Positions 44,982 to 54,972 of a stretch of DNA of 64,000 nt are shown one piece after another. Position numbers and translations under genes: made by a program. The notes beneath the pieces are model-generated. The model was not told the DNA's origin, searched no databases, and saw only the letters and a list, made by a program, of their open reading frames with translations. Source of the stretch: an uncultured Roseivirga sp. GTDB lineage: Bacteria; Bacteroidota; Bacteroidia; Cytophagales; Cyclobacteriaceae. The stretch lies in assembly GCA_947493005.1 (NCBI GenBank), contig CANLOY010000003.1:682001-746000 (forward strand), read 5' to 3'. Each line of letters opens with the position of its first letter. The stretch's first letter is position 1.

Positions 44982-46262
44982 TCAAATGGACTTACGTTCA
45001 CCAATAATTTTAACAACTCCTCCTGCTAATGCTAAAAAAGCAAGACTGATAATTATGGCTCTGTTATTTCCTGAGAAACTAAAACTCTCTCCCGTTACCG
45101 CATATGCTGCTTTAAACACGTTAATAAAGCCTAAAATTGCTGTAACAAAGACTGTTACGCCCATCAACAAGTTCAGTAACATGCCATTCGTATAGTTTTT
45201 CATAAGCCCTTTATTATTGACCATTAGCCAAAGAATAAAAGCCAACAATGGCAAAATAAATCCATTAGCCGCCTGAGCCAGAATAATTACTGGTACGGGC
45301 TTGATATCAATCACCCCAAACACGAGACCTGTTAACAAAACAACAATCCAAACCCGTTGAAATTTCCAGGACTTCTCTTCTGACTGCTCTTTACTGGCAC
45401 TCTCAATAGTTATTGCACCCGCCAAAGCCGCTGTAATACTCGAAGTAAAGCCAGCGGCAAACAAGCCAATTGCAAACACAAATCCCATAAAAGCCCCATA
45501 ACTGTCTGTCATGGTATTAAATAAACCACTAAAGCTGAACTGACCTTCCAATGCCGTCCCCACTACCAATACTGCCATAGAAATTAAACCTCCTATAATT
45601 ATAGATGGGATCATTCCCGACCTCATTTGCTTTATGGTTTGCCCTTTGGCCAAACCAGACCCTAGAAATATATTATATGGAACGATTGTAGTGCCTACCA
45701 ACCCGAGTGTTAGTAAGGCGTTTTCTTCATTGATTTCAGGAATCAACAAACCACTGAGAAACGCTGAAGAGTCAACTTCTATGTTAAAGGCAGCATATAT
45801 AAAGGCAAATCCCATTATTGCCACAACTAGCCCCATAAGGTTTGCCACCGTGCTTATCTTTCCTATTAACAATACTGCTGCTGCAACCAAAACGATAATA
45901 ATTGTAAATACTGCCTTGGGTATACCAGTAACAATCAAAGCCAGCCCTGAAATAGCTCCTAAAATGTTACCAGCTTCGTAGGCAGCACACCCTAAAAAGA
46001 CAGCAATAGCAATAAACCAAACCAACTTTTTTGACTCAAACCTCTTCTTTATAACACCTCCCAGGCCATCACCTGTTGCAATGGATACACGTGCAGCGGC
46101 TTCTTGTAAAACAATACAAGCCAAGGTTGAAAACAACAATGCCCAGAGCAATTGATATTGATAGTTTGCTCCGGCCGAGGCAGCTGTTGTTACAGTTCCC
46201 GGTCCAATAAAAGCAGCTGCTATTACCAACCAGAAAATGAAATTCCAGAATTTAGACTTCAT
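44982..46262 (-). CDS. Nramp family divalent metal ion transporter (YcsG-like)
   Basis: FIGPGTVTTAASAGANYQYQLLWALLFS; TTIVPYNIFLGS. Confidence 0.88.
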   Translation of the reverse strand: MKSKFWNFIFWLVIAAAFIGPGTVTTAASAGANYQYQLLWALLFSTLACIVLQEAAARVSIATGDGLGGVIKKRFESKKLVWFIAIAVFLGCAAYEAGNILGAISGLALIVTGIPKAVFTIIIVLVAAAVLLIGKISTVANLMGLVVAIMGFAFIYAAFNIEVDSSAFLSGLLIPEINEENALLTLGLVGTTIVPYNIFLGSGLAKGQTIKQMRSGMIPSIIIGGLISMAVLVVGTALEGQFSFSGLFNTMTDSYGAFMGFVFAIGLFAAGFTSSITAALAGAITIESASKEQSEEKSWKFQRVWIVVLLTGLVFGVIDIKPVPVIILAQAANGFILPLLAFILWLMVNNKGLMKNYTNGMLLNLLMGVTVFVTAILGFINVFKAAYAVTGESFSFSGNNRAIIISLAFLALAGGVVKIIGERKSI

Positions 46263-46296
46263 CTCGGAAGATACAAATTCCCATTAAATCTGAATA

Positions 46297-46926
46297 TCAA
46301 ACTACAAAGCAGCCAACATTTGCTGGTTTATTAAGCAACCAACCTGTCAGACTATACCTACTCACATTTGTTTTCATTACTTCGTGAGGCACGGCATTAC
46401 TTTTAAAGAGCACTAGTCTTTTACCAATTGGCTCAATTATGTGCGTTTTATCGTTGGTATAAACTTTCAATTCACCTCCATCACCTTTATCCCAATTTTC
46501 ATTTAGGTAGACAATCACTGAAATCAACCTGTTTCCTCTATCCTTAAACTGATCAATATGTCTATGATAATAGGCTCCCTTTGGATAATGGGCCAGATGA
46601 AATTCTGAGTCTGAAATACTCAGAAAGCAGTATTCTCTCAATACCTGAATCAGTTTATCAATAAGTAAAAAAACCTCTTTGGTTACGGTGTCTTCTTCTC
46701 TATTGATCCAATAAATGAAGTCTTTTCTGATATCTGGGGCGATTTGATGATTGGATAACGTACCAACCCCGGCAATAGCAAAATCTTCCTGCACTAACTT
46801 AGACAAGAAAAAAGCACGGAGCTTTTCAAAAAGTGGTTCAGTCAAAAAATCATCAATAACCACAAAGTCGTTTTCAGACAGTCGATCAACCCAGTCAATC
46901 AAACTGTCACCTTCAAACATTTTCAA
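46297..46926 (-). CDS. 2OG-Fe(II) oxygenase (prolyl 4-hydroxylase-like)
   Basis: YYHRHIDQF (HxD), VIVYLNENWDKGDGGELKVY, VPHEV distal His. Confidence 0.88.
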   Translation of the reverse strand: MKMFEGDSLIDWVDRLSENDFVVIDDFLTEPLFEKLRAFFLSKLVQEDFAIAGVGTLSNHQIAPDIRKDFIYWINREEDTVTKEVFLLIDKLIQVLREYCFLSISDSEFHLAHYPKGAYYHRHIDQFKDRGNRLISVIVYLNENWDKGDGGELKVYTNDKTHIIEPIGKRLVLFKSNAVPHEVMKTNVSRYSLTGWLLNKPANVGCFVV

Positions 46927-47040
46927 TCAGTACGTCAAATAAGATCTGTAAATGTCATCAATAACAATTAAAATTTTACTTCAATTGATATGAATTTTTC
47001 TTTTGCTTAGCGTTCTTAAAGCAAAGATTAATTTTAGTTC

Positions 47041-48099
47041 ATGCCAAAACTCAAACTAGCCATAGTCTTCGGAGGAAAATCCACCGAACATGAAATCTCA
47101 TTACTATCCGTAAGAAGTATTCTAAAAAACATCAATAGAGACAAATATGATATTTCATTATTACACATTGACATCAATGGTAACTGGTTTTTGAAAGAGG
47201 GCTTAAGCGGAGAAAACACGTTATCAATAACCTTGTCTCCTGGGAATAAAGGTGCTAAAATAGTGGCAGCAGCATCAGGAGAACTACTTCGGGAAATTGA
47301 CGTAGTCTTCCCGGTTTTGCATGGTGTATTTGGTGAAGATGGCACCATTCAGGGCTATCTGAAAATGATGAATGTAGCTTTCGTTGGCTGCGGGGTAATG
47401 GCATCATCAGCCTGTATGGACAAAGACATGACTAAAAGGATATTAAGGGATGCTAATATTGGTATTACCCCTTATGCACTGGCAACACCGGAAGAAAAAC
47501 CTTCATTCGAAGATTTGGAAAGAGATCTGGGTGTACCTCTATTTATAAAGCCTGCCAATCTAGGCTCTTCCGTAGGTGTATTTAAGGTCAACAATGCTGA
47601 TGAATACAACGAGAAACTGGAAGAAGCGCTTACTTATGATTCTAAAATCCTGATTGAAAGAACCATTGAAGGTAAAGAAGTTGAATGTGCTGTTTTGGGT
47701 AACCAAAAGCCAAAAGCCTCCCTACCTGGTGAAATAATTATGAATACGGACTTTTATGACTTTGAGTCTAAGTACGTAGATAAAGATGCTTCATCAACCT
47801 TAGTACCTGCAGATATTTCAGAAGAGCATATCGAATTAGTTAGGCAAACTGCGGTTAAAGCATACAAAGCCATGGGATGTGAAGGTCTCTCTAGAGTTGA
47901 TTTTTTTGTAACCAATGAAGGTGACGTACTTATCAATGAAATCAACACCATTCCTGGGTTTACTAATATCAGCATGTACCCAAAAATGTGGGAAGCTACA
48001 GGAATACCCTATTCTGAGCTGATTGATATTTTAATTGAACTGGGTGTTGAACGTTACAATAAGGAACGGCAGCTCAGAATCACCGCACAACCTCTTTAA
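47041..48099 (+). CDS. ddl: D-alanine--D-alanine ligase
   Basis: VFGGKSTEHEISLLS; FPVLHGVFGEDGTIQGYL; INEINTIPGFT. Confidence 0.96.
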   Translation: MPKLKLAIVFGGKSTEHEISLLSVRSILKNINRDKYDISLLHIDINGNWFLKEGLSGENTLSITLSPGNKGAKIVAAASGELLREIDVVFPVLHGVFGEDGTIQGYLKMMNVAFVGCGVMASSACMDKDMTKRILRDANIGITPYALATPEEKPSFEDLERDLGVPLFIKPANLGSSVGVFKVNNADEYNEKLEEALTYDSKILIERTIEGKEVECAVLGNQKPKASLPGEIIMNTDFYDFESKYVDKDASSTLVPADISEEHIELVRQTAVKAYKAMGCEGLSRVDFFVTNEGDVLINEINTIPGFTNISMYPKMWEATGIPYSELIDILIELGVERYNKERQLRITAQPL

Positions 48100-48101
48100 G
48101 A

Positions 48102-48647
48102 GTGAATGTACAAATTATTAAACCTGAAGAATTATAAGAGTCTCAGGTCAAAGCAATCAGAAGTCTTATTTCATCGGCATGGTCAAAGGTCGAAAATAAA
48201 GAAAAAAGTGAAAGTGAGCTTACGGCTGTTTTTCTAAGCAGAAATGCTCCCAAAGCCTGCCATATTATTTCAAAAGACAATACTGTAATAGGCTATGCTG
48301 AATCGTTCCCGCGTACTATCAAAAGTAAATCTCTTTCAATAACCATTTTGGGAATAGCTTCGGTTTGCATAAACGCTGAACACAGAGGACTAGGGTATGG
48401 AGCGATTTTGGTTCGATCTGCATTTGACCTAATAGATTCCGGAGAGTTCCCAATCGCCCTGTTTCAAACAAGTGTTTTTAACTTTTATAAAAAGTTGGGT
48501 TGTACAGCTTCTAATCACACTTTTGTGAACTCTCTTAGTGGAGTCTCCCCTGAAAAGCCCCCCTTTCAGGACAAATACGTCATGACGTATGCAAATAACT
48601 TTTCTTTGCCCAACGAAAAAATCGACTTATTAGGTAACGGATATTGA
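48102..48647 (+). pseudogene. GNAT family N-acetyltransferase interrupted by an in-frame TAA
   Basis: Frame from GTG 48102: VNVQIIKPEEL*ESQVKAIRSLISSAWSKVENKEKSE...AEHRGLGYGAILVRSAFDLI...NFYKKLGCTAS; TAA at 48135-48137, no ATG in frame after it. Confidence 0.6.
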
Positions 48648-48730
48648 AAACTTCATTTTATCTTGATTCAGAAATACAAACTTAGAATCGTAAATAGCTT
48701 CAAATTGTGCTAAAATAAAATTTACATCTT

Positions 48731-49069
48731 ATGGCTACACCTAACACCAAACCAAGAGTCATCAAGGATTTTGACAAATTAGATCAAAGTATTCAGGAGC
48801 AAATCAAACTAGCTTACCCTTTGGGGTTTGAAGAACACCTGGTTCATTTTAATAACCGTGAAGGCAACAGAATTTCAGCCTTACCATTTGAAGCTGAGGA
48901 TAAATATTACTTAGTCAGAATGACAGTTTCAGAAGCACAACAAATCATAGAAGATGATGAGGACTATGATGAGGATGGAAACCTGAAAGATGATATTAAA
49001 GAAGAGTATCAGGAAAAGCACGAGGATGAAAGCGAAGAGCATGATCCATATGCAGAAGCGGAAAGTTAA
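48731..49069 (+). CDS. Hypothetical acidic protein
   Basis: Start ATG, strongly acidic C-terminus EDDEDYDEDGNLKDDIKEEYQEKHEDESEEHD. Confidence 0.65.
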   Translation: MATPNTKPRVIKDFDKLDQSIQEQIKLAYPLGFEEHLVHFNNREGNRISALPFEAEDKYYLVRMTVSEAQQIIEDDEDYDEDGNLKDDIKEEYQEKHEDESEEHDPYAEAES

Positions 49070-49098
49070 AACAATCTGTTAGTCATTAGATTCCAAGC

Positions 49099-50088
49099 AT
49101 GAAATTAGGCATTATTGGAGGTACTGGCATGCTTGGACATCATATTGCAATTGCTGCCATGTTTAAGCAATATGATATTGTAATCATACACCGTAAGAAC
49201 TCTGATCTAAGTAGAATAAAAGACCTCACCTTCGAATCCCGAATAGCAGACCTTAACGACAGAGGAAGCCTGATAAAAGCATTTACAGACTTGGATTATG
49301 TAGTAAATGCAGCAGCCTACTACCCAACACTCCCCAAGCCCTTGGCTTCAGAGATTAAGACAGCACGATTACAGATGCTATTCTTTATTGATGCTATTAA
49401 AGAAACAAAGATCAAAAGGGCGCTTTATGTTGGAGGCTCAATAGCTTTACCTAAGTCACCTAATGGAATAGCTGATGAGGTGATGAGCTATTCCAAAGCT
49501 CCAGAGAATTCAGCTCCATATGTTCAGGTAAAGTGGTTGATGGATGAAATGGCGAGGAATGCAGCTAAATCAGGCTTACCTATAATTATTGGCATACCTT
49601 CCATGACATTTGGTGAGTATGATTATGCCCCCACAACAGGAAGACTCATTGTTGACCTTGCCAATCAAACTATCCCTGCCTATGTTAAAGGAAAAAGAAA
49701 CGTTGTTTATGCAGGCGATGCTGGTCGAGGACTATTACTTGCACTGGAAAAGGGGCAATTCGGAGAGCGCTATCTAATAACCGGGGAGAATACAAGCACG
49801 GACCTTCTCGTCAAGATGATCTGTAAAAGAGCGGAAGTAAAACCTCTTGAAAAGATACTATCAATCAAGTTTGCAAAAGTCATTTCTAAAATCCAGGAAA
49901 CAAAGTATGCACTTTTTAGAGGTCAAGCCCCAACCCTCTCTTCAACGGCAATTGCTATTCTATCCAGTGGGCAGCATCTTGACGGTACAAAAGCCAAAGA
50001 AGAACTGGGTTATGAACCTGAATTTGGAATGAATGACGCGATCGAGAAAGCTTATGAGTGGTTCAAGAACGAAAATTATATTGAGTAA
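49099..50088 (+). CDS. NAD-dependent epimerase/dehydratase family protein
   Basis: KLGIIGGTGMLGHHIA Rossmann motif; extended-SDR layout. Confidence 0.9.
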   Translation: MKLGIIGGTGMLGHHIAIAAMFKQYDIVIIHRKNSDLSRIKDLTFESRIADLNDRGSLIKAFTDLDYVVNAAAYYPTLPKPLASEIKTARLQMLFFIDAIKETKIKRALYVGGSIALPKSPNGIADEVMSYSKAPENSAPYVQVKWLMDEMARNAAKSGLPIIIGIPSMTFGEYDYAPTTGRLIVDLANQTIPAYVKGKRNVVYAGDAGRGLLLALEKGQFGERYLITGENTSTDLLVKMICKRAEVKPLEKILSIKFAKVISKIQETKYALFRGQAPTLSSTAIAILSSGQHLDGTKAKEELGYEPEFGMNDAIEKAYEWFKNENYIE

Positions 50089-50260
50089 CATACTAACCAC
50101 CTTTTTCTAGCTACACTTTGATTTCATAATAGAGTTTGGCTAACTATCCCTCTATATGTGAGGCACTAATCGTTATACAAATGACATAAGAATAGATACC
50201 GGAAATCTATAGTCAGTCATTTTTCTTAGATTTCGAATATTAACATTGATTAAAAAAGCA

Positions 50261-50674
50261 ATGAAGATTCGAATTCTACTGACCATAGGTATGCTTACAA
50301 TTGGCTCCCTAGTCCTTGCACAAGAAGGTGAAAATGTGGCTATCCCAATTCAAAAGCAGTTAGATGCCTACAACAATAAAGATATTGAAGGCTTTCTAGC
50401 TCCCTATAGCGACTCAATTAAAATCTACAACCATCCAGGTCAATTGATTATTTCCGGCAAGGCCCAAATGAGAGCCAGCTATGAAGGTATGTTTAAGAAT
50501 AGTCCAGACCTTTATTGTACTGTAACTAATCGAATGGTTTTAGGAAATATAATTATGGATCAGGAATCTGTAGTTATTAGCAAAGACAGGCTACCCTTTG
50601 AGGTAATTGCCATGTATAAAGTTGTAAATGGCAAAATTCAAGAAGTATACTTCATTCAACCGGATAGTAAATAG
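50261..50674 (+). CDS. Secreted NTF2/SnoaL-like protein
   Basis: Signal peptide; IQKQLDAYNNKDIEGFLAPYSDSIKIYNHPGQLIISGKAQMRASYEGMF. Confidence 0.75.
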   Translation: MKIRILLTIGMLTIGSLVLAQEGENVAIPIQKQLDAYNNKDIEGFLAPYSDSIKIYNHPGQLIISGKAQMRASYEGMFKNSPDLYCTVTNRMVLGNIIMDQESVVISKDRLPFEVIAMYKVVNGKIQEVYFIQPDSK

Positions 50675-50687
50675 CAAAACGATTAAC

Positions 50688-51443
50688 ATGAACTCAATAG
50701 ATATTAATTGCGACATGGGCGAAAGCTTTGGTAATTACATAATAGGTAATGACAAGGCCATTTTCCCATTCATTACTTCTTGTAATATTGCCTGTGGTAT
50801 TCATGCAGGTGATCCTTATCATATTGAGAAAACAATTGATTTGGCTCTGGAACATAAAGTTCAGATAGGAGCTCACCCTGGCTATCCTGATTTGCAGGGG
50901 TTTGGACGTAGGGTACTTCCAATGCCACAAGAAGAACTTGCTTCATTTATCAAATATCAGGTATCTGCCCTTCAGGGTATGGTGACCAGTGCGGGTGGCT
51001 CACTCAATTACGTTAAACCACATGGAGCACTATATAATGAAATCGCAAGCAACCCAACTGTTGCCAAAACAGTCTATAAAGCAATTAAGAGCATAAACCC
51101 TGAATTAAAAGTGATGGGACTAGCTGGCAGTCATGTTGAAGAAATATTATCTGATTTAGGAATGCAATATATCCCAGAAGCATTTGCGGATAGAAGATAT
51201 GAGACAAATGGTAAACTCAGATCGAGATCATTGAATAATTCTGTTATCAAAGATGCTAACGTTGCGGCCGAGCAAGTACTGTCAATTACCACAAAAAGCG
51301 TAGCTTACAGTTTGGAAGGAAATTCAGTTTCGATAAAAGCCAATAGCTTTTGTATACATGGAGACAACCCAGAAGCGGTAGGTATTTTACAAAGAATTGA
51401 TGAATTGCTTTCAGAGAATGGAATAGAAAAAAAGGCATTCTAA
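50688..51443 (+). CDS. pxpA: 5-oxoprolinase subunit PxpA (LamB/YcsF)
   Basis: IDINCDMGESFGNYIIGND; HPGYPDLQGFGRR; start at 50688. Confidence 0.95.
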   Translation: MNSIDINCDMGESFGNYIIGNDKAIFPFITSCNIACGIHAGDPYHIEKTIDLALEHKVQIGAHPGYPDLQGFGRRVLPMPQEELASFIKYQVSALQGMVTSAGGSLNYVKPHGALYNEIASNPTVAKTVYKAIKSINPELKVMGLAGSHVEEILSDLGMQYIPEAFADRRYETNGKLRSRSLNNSVIKDANVAAEQVLSITTKSVAYSLEGNSVSIKANSFCIHGDNPEAVGILQRIDELLSENGIEKKAF

Positions 51444-51444
51444 T

Positions 51445-52155
51445 ATGCGAATTCAACCTTTTGGAGATAGTGCCCTGCTCGTCACTTTTGAGAATATTAT
51501 CTCAGAAGAGGTTAACCAAAAGGTAATTTCCTTGTTTCATGTTTTAGAGAAGTCTGACGGTTTCAACTCTCTTATACCGGCATTTAACTCTTTAACCATA
51601 GGTGTTAATAAAACGATATGGAGTCTAACCGAGGCTACTTCATTTGTGCAAGACATCATAAATAATCAGCAGCTGTTATCATATAATGGAGATCAAACAA
51701 GCTATGTAATCCCAGCTTGTTATGACAAAGAGTTTGGACCAGACCTAGATGAAGTGAGTACTCAATCTGGGCTCAGTCTGGATGAGGTCATACAGTTGCA
51801 TACCAGTCATACTTACAGGGTATACATGTTGGGTTTTGTAGCTGGCTTTGCTTACATGGGGAGTTTACCAGAAAAGCTTTGGTGCAACAGGAAACAAACA
51901 CCAAGAGTAAGAGTACCAAAAGGATCTATAGGTTTGGCTGGCAGACAAACCGGTATTTACCCTACTGATGCTCCCGGTGGATGGCAACTCATAGGACAAA
52001 CACCACTTGAAATGTTTAATCCCGACAGGTTAAAGATGAGCTTGTTAAAACCTGGTGACCTTGTACGCTTTCGAGCAGTTGAAAAGGATGAGTTTAAAAT
52101 CATCAAATTAAAAATTGAAACTGGGATTTTTGAAATGGAAACTATAGATGAGTGA
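51445..52155 (+). CDS. pxpB: 5-oxoprolinase subunit PxpB (KipI-like)
   Basis: HTSHTYRVYMLGFVAGFAYMGSLPEKL; PRVRVPKGSIGLAGRQTGIYP. Confidence 0.95.
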   Translation: MRIQPFGDSALLVTFENIISEEVNQKVISLFHVLEKSDGFNSLIPAFNSLTIGVNKTIWSLTEATSFVQDIINNQQLLSYNGDQTSYVIPACYDKEFGPDLDEVSTQSGLSLDEVIQLHTSHTYRVYMLGFVAGFAYMGSLPEKLWCNRKQTPRVRVPKGSIGLAGRQTGIYPTDAPGGWQLIGQTPLEMFNPDRLKMSLLKPGDLVRFRAVEKDEFKIIKLKIETGIFEMETIDE

Positions 52156-53026
52156 CAACTTAAAACTCATATTGAACAAAGCCGGCTTCCATACTTCTAT
52201 TCAAGACGAAGGTCGATTTGGAGTTCAAGATCTGGGAATCCCTATAGGCGGTGCCCTCGATAAAGAAGCCATGCAAACTGCCAACATGCTGGTTGGCAAT
52301 TCTCCAAACACCCCTGTCCTCGAAATCACCATGATTGGGCCCAAAATATCTTTTCAGGGCAAAGGGCAAATTGCAATCACCGGAGCCGATATGACTCCAG
52401 AACTCAATGGCCAACACACTGACTCATATAAAACTGTTAATATTAACTCAGGTGATGAGTTAGTATTTCATAATGCAAAAACAGGGTGCAGGGCATATAT
52501 AAGTATAGGTGGTGAATGGGAAACCACAAAGTGGCTGGAAAGCTACAGTTCATCCTCTATCTTGGACAATCATTCCCAACTAAAAGATGGCGATTCACTT
52601 TCTGTTAAGTCTAACCTACCAATAGATGTTAAGGAATATCCCCTATCTAAAAGGCCGATTTATTCATATTGTTACATCATAAGAGTAGTTACAGGACCTG
52701 AATTTGAGCTGTTCGACCTACCTCAAATCGAAGATTTTTTCAACAAAATATTTACAGTAGGTAATGAGTCAAACCGTATGGGATACAGATTGAATGGCGA
52801 ACTAGTTAATTACTCTCCAAAAAGAGAAGAAATTTCATCGGGTATTGTGACTGGAACCGTACAAATCACAAGTGCAGGAAATCCCATTATATTATTGGCA
52901 GATGCACAAACTACCGGAGGGTACCCAAGAATTGCAAATGTGGTTACTGAAGATTTAAGTATTGTTGCTCAAATGAAACCTGGAGATGAGCTAAAGTTTA
53001 TGCTAATTAGTCAGGAAGATCTATAA
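52148..53026 (+). CDS. pxpC: 5-oxoprolinase subunit PxpC (biotin-dependent carboxyltransferase-like)
   Basis: TSIQDEGRFGVQDLGIPIGGALD; ILLADAQTTGGYPRIA. Confidence 0.95.
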   Translation: MSDNLKLILNKAGFHTSIQDEGRFGVQDLGIPIGGALDKEAMQTANMLVGNSPNTPVLEITMIGPKISFQGKGQIAITGADMTPELNGQHTDSYKTVNINSGDELVFHNAKTGCRAYISIGGEWETTKWLESYSSSSILDNHSQLKDGDSLSVKSNLPIDVKEYPLSKRPIYSYCYIIRVVTGPEFELFDLPQIEDFFNKIFTVGNESNRMGYRLNGELVNYSPKREEISSGIVTGTVQITSAGNPIILLADAQTTGGYPRIANVVTEDLSIVAQMKPGDELKFMLISQEDL

Positions 53027-53034
53027 AATGCGAA

Positions 53035-53061
53035 AAGGCGATCTCCGTTCGAAATCGCCTT
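53035..53061. terminator. Terminator between convergent genes
   Basis: AAGGCGAT...ATCGCCTT. Confidence 0.65.
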
Positions 53062-53087
53062 AATCAACCTTAAACTAAAACTACTAA

Positions 53088-53438
53088 CTAATTATTCAAT
53101 TGATAATATTCTGTACCTGATTGTTCAATAAGCAAATCAGCTTGTCTCAGAATCTGAAGTTCCTCTTCATCTAGTTCTGATCTTATTCCTGAAACAAGCA
53201 ACTCGTTGTTATCGTCATAAACCTTAACGAGTTCCTCTCCCTCTACTAATTCTTCTCCTTCGATTTCTTCGAAATATTCGTCCACATACTCATCTACATA
53301 CTCTGTAAAATGAGCATCTGCTAACGCAGGAGACTCCGATAAATTTGCTATTGAATTTGACTTGGCAGAAGTGAAAATCGTGCCTGCCAGAAGAAGCGCT
53401 AAAAGCGCTGAAATATTTTTTTTACTTACAGTTTTCAT
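53088..53438 (-). CDS. Hypothetical secreted acidic protein
   Basis: Signal peptide; EYVDEYVDEYFEEIEGEELVEGEELV internal repeats. Confidence 0.6.
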   Translation of the reverse strand: MKTVSKKNISALLALLLAGTIFTSAKSNSIANLSESPALADAHFTEYVDEYVDEYFEEIEGEELVEGEELVKVYDDNNELLVSGIRSELDEEELQILRQADLLIEQSGTEYYQLNN

Positions 53439-53741
53439 GTTGTTGATATTTTGAGTTCCGTCTCGTTTGACGGAAATATTTGACCTATTAAAATTGACCG
53501 TTGTTTTTGACCTGCCAACTATTTGTCAATCCTTGTGCCAAAAAACATAAACAACTGATAAACAACACATTACATCCAAATTAAATTTTGTCATACTTGA
53601 ACCATGTTCGTTTTCGTGCATAAACCCGTACACATTTGTTCGATTTGCAGTCTTGAAAAAGTTGCATTTGAACCAAAAAAAATGTTTAACGGTCTTTAAA
53701 GCGGATAAATTGAGTATTTCGATTTAACTTGCCCACCGAAT

Positions 53742-54953
53742 ATGAGTGTACCTGATTCACCTGATTTAGAGGTAATAAATTATCAGCTTCCTGACGAAAA
53801 AATTGCCAAGCACCCAATGGCAAACAGGGATGCATCTAAACTGCTTGTTTACCAGAATGGACATATCTCTGATGCAGTCTTCAAAGATGTTTCGCAGTTT
53901 ATTGATAGCAATAGCACGCTGTTCTTTAACAATACCAGGGTAATTCCGGCTCGCTTATTCTTTTTTAAGGAAACTGGTGCCCAAATCGAAATCTTTCTGC
54001 TCCAACCTATTCTTCCCTCCAATATTATCAGTACTGTAATGGAAGCCACTCAAAGGGTAACATGGAAATGCATGGTAGGGAACTTGAGAAAATGGAAAGA
54101 TGAAAATGTATTAGTACATAAACTCAGCGATCAAGGCACAACCATCAACCTTAAAGCCAGTATTGTTGACCGTGATAACAAGCACATCTGTTTTGAGTGG
54201 GACGATGCGGATTATTCTTTTGCAGAGGTAATAGAACTAGTTGGAGAAGTTCCTCTTCCACCCTACTTAAACAGAGAAGCCGAACCTGAGGACAAACCGA
54301 GATACCAAACAGTATACTCCTCTGAAGAGGGTGCTGTAGCCGCACCAACCGCGGGTCTTCACTTTACCGATGACATTCTTGAAGAACTAAAACAAAAAGG
54401 AGTAAAAGAGTCATTCTTAACCTTACATGTAAGTGCTGGCACATTTCAACCCATTAAAGTTGATGATGCCCGGGATCATCCTATGCACTCAGAACAAATT
54501 GAGGTTGATATTCAAAGCATTGAAGAAATTGTAGAAGCCAAAAAAATCATTGCTGTCGGAACTACTTCAATGAGATCTTTAGAGAGTCTATATTGGTTTG
54601 GTGTAAGGCTTCAAAATGGAAATAATTCATTCTCCATTGAAAAGCTGGAGATATACAATGATTCCCAAACACTGCCTACGAGGAAAGAAGCATTTCAAAG
54701 TATTTTAAACTGGATGCAGTCCCATTCATTAGATAAACTAACTGGTAGAACCGAGATTTTCATAATGCCAGGATATCAATTCAGGGTTTGCGATGGGCTG
54801 ATCACTAACTTTCATCAACCGGGAAGTACTTTGTTATTACTAGTATCAGCATTTATTGGCAATGACTGGCAAAAAGTATATAACTATGCACTTAATAATA
54901 ATTATAGGTTTTTGAGCTACGGAGACTCTTCCATTTTGCTTCCTAAATCTTAA
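53742..54953 (+). CDS. queA: S-adenosylmethionine:tRNA ribosyltransferase-isomerase QueA
   Basis: YQTVYSSEEGAVAAPTAGLHFTDDIL; LHVSAGTFQPIKVDD; LITNFHQPGSTLLLLVSAF. Confidence 0.97.
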   Translation: MSVPDSPDLEVINYQLPDEKIAKHPMANRDASKLLVYQNGHISDAVFKDVSQFIDSNSTLFFNNTRVIPARLFFFKETGAQIEIFLLQPILPSNIISTVMEATQRVTWKCMVGNLRKWKDENVLVHKLSDQGTTINLKASIVDRDNKHICFEWDDADYSFAEVIELVGEVPLPPYLNREAEPEDKPRYQTVYSSEEGAVAAPTAGLHFTDDILEELKQKGVKESFLTLHVSAGTFQPIKVDDARDHPMHSEQIEVDIQSIEEIVEAKKIIAVGTTSMRSLESLYWFGVRLQNGNNSFSIEKLEIYNDSQTLPTRKEAFQSILNWMQSHSLDKLTGRTEIFIMPGYQFRVCDGLITNFHQPGSTLLLLVSAFIGNDWQKVYNYALNNNYRFLSYGDSSILLPKS

Positions 54954-54972
54954 AAGATAACTATATTGGCGT

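Noticed and set aside
53440-53741. preQ1 riboswitch upstream of queA
   Set aside because: No recognisable preQ1 aptamer; only TTGACC repeats and a short hairpin seen.
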